Positions 7,163 to 9,689 of a stretch of DNA of 9,689 nucleotides are shown one piece after another. How positions within the stretch are numbered: position 1 is the first letter of the stretch; every line of letters begins with the position of its first letter. Location: NCBI GenBank assembly GCA_030640495.1, contig DAOWJH010000111.1:1-9689 (forward strand), in the 5' to 3' direction. Position numbers and translations under genes: made by a program. The notes beneath the pieces were generated by a model. It worked only from the letters and a program-made list of their open reading frames with translations. It was not told the DNA's origin and made no database searches. This DNA is from Dehalococcoidia bacterium. Its GTDB lineage: Bacteria; Chloroflexota; Dehalococcoidia; Dehalococcoidales; DAOWJH01.

Positions 7163-8398
7163 TCAATCAGAATTATAATTAGTGATTGGTTTTAAAAGTA
7201 AGGTTAGTATCAAACCTATAATACCAGTAGCGGCACCAATTAAGAAAGCCAGCTGGTAGCTGCCAGTTATATCAAATATGAGCCCAGCCACGATAGGACT
7301 AGCAGCACCAAAAATCGTGCTAACAAATTCAATACTGCCAAAGATTACACTAAGTGAAGCTAAGCCAAATAGCCTGGCTATCAATGGTGATTCCAAAACT
7401 ATCAAACCGGAAATACCAAAGCCAAAGGTAACAGCAAAAAGGTAAAGTGCCCACAACTCCTTGGCTGTCAAAAGCCAGAGGAGGCTGGCTGACATCAGAG
7501 CAAAGCCAATAAGAAGGGTGGGCTTATACCCAATCCTATCAGCAACACTGCCCATTAGAATCCGGCTAACAATGCCCACTCCACCCATAACAGCTAGAAT
7601 ATTGGAGGCATTGATTGCTGAAACTCCCAGGTCAATGGCATGGACAACAAGATGCACCCAGATAGCCATTGAGCTAAACCAGAGGCAGCTAAACACGGCA
7701 CAAAGTATCCAAAAGTGCATGGTGCGTACTACTTCACCAAGAGACAAGCCTCCAGCCTGTAAATCTAAGCTCTCTGCCTCCACTTCATTCTTACCATCTG
7801 GCAACTGCCCTACTTGAGCCGGCTCACGCCTTACAAATTGGGCAGCTAATATGATGATTATCACGGCAGTGACACCTAGAATAGTCCAGGAGGGGCGCCA
7901 GCCATAGGTAATAATAAGCTGAGTAGCCAGTGGCGGGGTCATCATTGACCCTAAACCCATACCTGAAAGAACAATGCCGGTCATCAGTACTCTCCTCTTC
8001 ACAAACCACCTTGACACCGTAGAAAGCACCGGAACCCAAAGACTACACATCCCGATACCAGTTATCACCCCATAGACCAGATATAGTTGCCAGATAGTAG
8101 TAACCCGCGACATTAAGAAAAAACCTAAACCCAAGAATAAGCCACAGACAGTTATCACTGGTCTTGGTCCGAATTTATCAGTTAGTCTTCCGGCACCGAT
8201 GCCAAAAATGGCCATTAGGAACGCCCGTAGACTAACCACCCCTGAGAGCATTGCCCGTGTCCAGCCAAACTCAATCAACATCGGCTTAAAAAAAACGCCA
8301 AAGACAGTCCATAACCCCCCAGCTATTGCTGAGATGCAGAAGAAGGCTAAAACTACTACATAGCCATAGAAGAACCTGGGTTTTTTGTCTGTGGTCAA
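7163..8398 (-). CDS. MFS transporter, array copy 4 (first gene of the transporter operon)
   Basis: This 411-residue, roughly twelve-helix MFS protein is the most divergent member of the array. Motif A is GRLTDKFGPR (70-79) and the second-half counterpart is GSVADRIGYK (283-292). The start is TTG (8396-8398), with AAAGGAG at 8408-8414 and a 9-nt spacer. The N-terminus MTTDKKP and C-terminus YNSD match MFS2, its positional partner. Charged residues in or near predicted helices are R58 (helix 2), E336 (helix 10) and E357 (helix 11), none shared with the other copies. The glycine of WFVKRRG is valine here. It lies 180 bp downstream of uvrA, beyond a terminator, so transcription of the array probably starts in that gap and continues through MFS3, MFS2, MFS1 and the HD gene. 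Substrate unknown. Confidence 0.92.
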   Translation of the reverse strand: MTTDKKPRFFYGYVVVLAFFCISAIAGGLWTVFGVFFKPMLIEFGWTRAMLSGVVSLRAFLMAIFGIGAGRLTDKFGPRPVITVCGLFLGLGFFLMSRVTTIWQLYLVYGVITGIGMCSLWVPVLSTVSRWFVKRRVLMTGIVLSGMGLGSMMTPPLATQLIITYGWRPSWTILGVTAVIIIILAAQFVRREPAQVGQLPDGKNEVEAESLDLQAGGLSLGEVVRTMHFWILCAVFSCLWFSSMAIWVHLVVHAIDLGVSAINASNILAVMGGVGIVSRILMGSVADRIGYKPTLLIGFALMSASLLWLLTAKELWALYLFAVTFGFGISGLIVLESPLIARLFGLASLSVIFGSIEFVSTIFGAASPIVAGLIFDITGSYQLAFLIGAATGIIGLILTLLLKPITNYNSD

Positions 8399-8407
8399 GT
8401 ATAAATT

Positions 8408-8414
8408 CTCCTTT
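8408..8414 (-). promoter_or_regulatory. Ribosome-binding site for the TTG start of MFS4
   Basis: AAAGGAG on the - strand lies 9 nt upstream of the TTG at 8396-8398. No ATG or GTG in frame has a comparable site, which decides the start. Spacing and spacer sequence equal those before MFS2. Confidence 0.8.
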
Positions 8415-8473
8415 AGTCAGAAGCCCGGTAACTTGAGCTAATGATAGGTAGCCTCAGAAAAGGCAAAGAAAAC

Positions 8474-8523
8474 TGACCAGGTATTTCTGTCAACGGCTGC
8501 TGGCAGAAATGGTCAACTGGTCA
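8474..8523. promoter_or_regulatory. Interrupted inverted repeat in the uvrA-MFS4 gap
   Basis: Two pairs of perfect 7-bp arms are nested: TGACCAG (8474-8480) with CTGGTCA (8517-8523), and ATTTCTG (8483-8489) with CAGAAAT (8504-8510). The inner loop is 14 nt, and the arms are separated by 2 nt on one side and 6 nt on the other. No T-run follows on the - strand, so it is not an obvious terminator. It lies about 75-125 bp upstream of the MFS4 start, where an operator or leader structure would be plausible. The right arm overlaps the TTGAC-repeat element also found before MFS2 (5842-5855). The function is inferred, not shown. Confidence 0.45.
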
Positions 8524-8530
8524 AATTCAA

Positions 8531-8578
8531 TTAAAAAATAGGGAAACAATTGCTATCTAGTTAGGTAGGAATTGTTTC
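8531..8578 (-). terminator. Intrinsic terminator of uvrA
   Basis: Read on the - strand, GAAACAATT (8578-8570) pairs perfectly with AATTGTTTC (8551-8543). The interior can extend the stem (CTACCT with AGATAG, one mismatch). The stem is followed by CC and then TATTTTTTAATT (8540-8529). The hairpin begins immediately after the uvrA stop codon. The stem is AT-rich, so termination may be incomplete, but stem, loop and T-run have the right order and orientation. Confidence 0.8.
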
Positions 8579-9689
8579 TCATGTTATGTTAACTAATATG
8601 CCTCCGGGCAAGATTCTGGCTAAGTACTGCCCGGTGGCTGAAGACTCCTCGCTGGCTATTTGCTCAGGGGTACCGGTGGCGACAATATAGCCACCACGGT
8701 CGCCAGCCCCGGGTCCGAGGTCAATAACATAATCGGCATTCTTAATCACATCCAGGTGATGCTCAATGACGATGACGGTATTACCAGCATCAACCAGACG
8801 CTGTAATACTCGTAGTAGTGCGGCCACATCATCAAAGGAGAGGCCGGTAGTTGGTTCGTCAAGGATATACAGGGTTCTGCCGGTAGACCGCCGCGACAGT
8901 TCAGTAGCCAGCTTGACCCGCTGTGCCTCGCCACCGGAAAGGGTGGGGGCTGGCTGACCGAGTCGGATATAGCCCAAGCCGACATCGTGCAGGGTCTCCA
9001 GCTTGCTCTTTACCCTAGGGAAGTGGTCAAAGAAAGACAGGGCTTGCTCCACGGTCATATCCAGTACCTCGGCTATGTTCCTGCCCTTAAATCTAATTTC
9101 CAGAGCTTCACGGTTATAGCGCTTGCCCTTGCACACCTCACAGGGAACGGTAACATCGGGCAGGAACTGCATCTCAATGTTTATAAAGCCCTCGCCACGA
9201 CAGGCTTCACAGCGACCACCCCTGACATTAAACGAAAACCGACCGGGGGGGTAGCCCCTCATCCGAGCCTCGGGAATAGTGGCAAAAAGCTCACGAACCA
9301 GGGTAAAGGTGCCGGTGTAGGTAGCCGGGTTACTGCGAGGGGTGCGGCCAATAGGCGACTGGTCAATATTGACCACCTTGTCAATATGCTCGGTGCCGAT
9401 GATAGCATCGCAGTTGCCAGACTTCTCTCTTGACTTATAGAAGAGCTGTGCCAGTTTCTTATACATAATTTCATCAATAAGGGTGCTCTTACCACTGCCG
9501 GAGACGCCGGTGATACAAACAAACTTAGCCAAGGGGATATGGACATCTATATTCTTCAGGTTATTCTGCCTAGCCCCCTTTATTACTATCTCCTTACCTG
9601 AGCCAAGGCGGCGACTTTGCGGTAAAGGAATTTGCTTCACCCGGCTGAGATACTGACCGGTTATTGACTCCTTACAATTCATAATGTCA
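8579..9689 (-). CDS. uvrA: Excinuclease ABC subunit A, C-terminal part (runs off the window)
   Basis: This is the C-terminal ABC module of UvrA, the DNA-damage-scanning ATPase of nucleotide excision repair, which works with UvrB and UvrC. The frame stays open upstream of the ATG at 9680-9682 to the window edge. That methionine sits just before SITGQYL, the usual junction after the first ABC module, so it is internal and more than half of the gene lies outside. Numbering from it, the fragment has Walker A GVSGSGKS (59-66), zinc-binding cysteines C158, C161, C181 and C184 (CxxC-x19-CxxC), signature LSGGE (248-252), Walker B LYILDEP (271-277) and switch histidine H308. The motif usually written GLHFDD reads GLSFDD (S282), and the usual IEHN reads IEHH (309). 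A TGQYL near the C-terminus (350-354) repeats the one at the junction. An intrinsic terminator follows directly. Confidence 0.97.
   Translation of the reverse strand, partial: DIMNCKESITGQYLSRVKQIPLPQSRRLGSGKEIVIKGARQNNLKNIDVHIPLAKFVCITGVSGSGKSTLIDEIMYKKLAQLFYKSREKSGNCDAIIGTEHIDKVVNIDQSPIGRTPRSNPATYTGTFTLVRELFATIPEARMRGYPPGRFSFNVRGGRCEACRGEGFINIEMQFLPDVTVPCEVCKGKRYNREALEIRFKGRNIAEVLDMTVEQALSFFDHFPRVKSKLETLHDVGLGYIRLGQPAPTLSGGEAQRVKLATELSRRSTGRTLYILDEPTTGLSFDDVAALLRVLQRLVDAGNTVIVIEHHLDVIKNADYVIDLGPGAGDRGGYIVATGTPEQIASEESSATGQYLARILPGGILVNIT

Larger units (their letters stand above)
5883..8525. repeat. Tandem duplication unit B (HD fossil, MFS3, MFS4, upstream element)
   Basis: This is the right copy of the two-gene cassette. 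It begins at the 30-bp fossil of the HD gene and ends at the TTGAC-repeat element upstream of MFS4. A 53-bp block is identical between the copies at the 2631-bp offset (4212-4264 and 6843-6895). About 27 bp (5856-5882) lie between the two units and match neither, marking the likely recombination scar. Confidence 0.85.

Noticed and set aside
7824..8039. 71-codon - strand frame inside MFS4
   Set aside because: An out-of-frame shadow of MFS4; the MFS4 frame is intact through it, so it is not evidence of a frameshift.
3253..8525. A defence island or CRISPR-like array
   Set aside because: The long repeats are diverged transporter genes with intact frames. There are no short regularly spaced repeats, nuclease or Cas-like genes, and the Rad50-like protein has ordinary housekeeping architecture.
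8987..9433. 148-codon open frame on the + strand opposite uvrA
   Set aside because: The reverse strand of a strongly conserved gene; the composition looks random and no motif is visible.
9680..9682. ATG as the true start of a short UvrA-like protein
   Set aside because: The frame continues open upstream to the window edge, and the methionine falls at the normal internal junction before the second ABC module, so the gene is simply cut by the window.

Overview
The window is a piece of bacterial chromosome of moderate GC content. It holds a Rad50/SbcC-type DNA-repair ATPase on the + strand. On the - strand it holds a small HD-domain phosphohydrolase, four tandem major facilitator superfamily (MFS) transporters and the C-terminal half of the excinuclease ATPase UvrA. 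There are no plasmid, phage or insertion-sequence hallmarks and no RNA genes. The protein styles, and a dispersed palindrome of the TGTCATTCTGA...TCAGAATGACA type at the left edge, suggest an uncultured Chloroflexota (Dehalococcoidia-like) anaerobe. That assignment is inference and only moderately certain.

Layout, left to right. Positions 1-154 are non-coding and contain the palindromic repeat. Positions 155-2725 encode the Rad50/SbcC-like ATPase. It converges tail to tail, with 5 bp between stop codons, on the HD-domain gene (2731-3282, -). Positions 3260-8398 hold four MFS genes, numbered here MFS1 to MFS4 from left to right; transcription runs MFS4 to MFS1 and then into the HD gene. Positions 8399-8578 are intergenic, with an inverted repeat and an intrinsic terminator. 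From 8579 to the right edge lies the 3' part of uvrA (-).

The most interesting structure is the history of the transporter array. The four genes are two copies of an ancestral two-gene cassette. The starts of MFS1 and MFS3, the starts of MFS2 and MFS4, and the stops of MFS2 and MFS4 are all exactly 2631 bp apart. The gap between MFS3 and MFS2 still carries a 30-bp fossil of the HD gene's start (ATG, a TGA stop at codon 3, then matching codons), 2630 bp from the real one. The duplicated unit therefore ran from upstream of the MFS2/MFS4-type gene into about codon 10 of the HD gene. Different parts of MFS1 match different paralogues best, which points to later gene conversion. All four transporters begin with TTG.

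UvrA (nucleotide excision repair) and the Rad50-like protein (end processing) are housekeeping repair genes that flank the array and need not be linked to it. The transporters resemble the monocarboxylate/oxalate-formate-like branch of the MFS. Each has its own charged residues inside predicted membrane helices, so they may have diverged in substrate; no substrate can be read from the sequence. No wholly new type of system was found.
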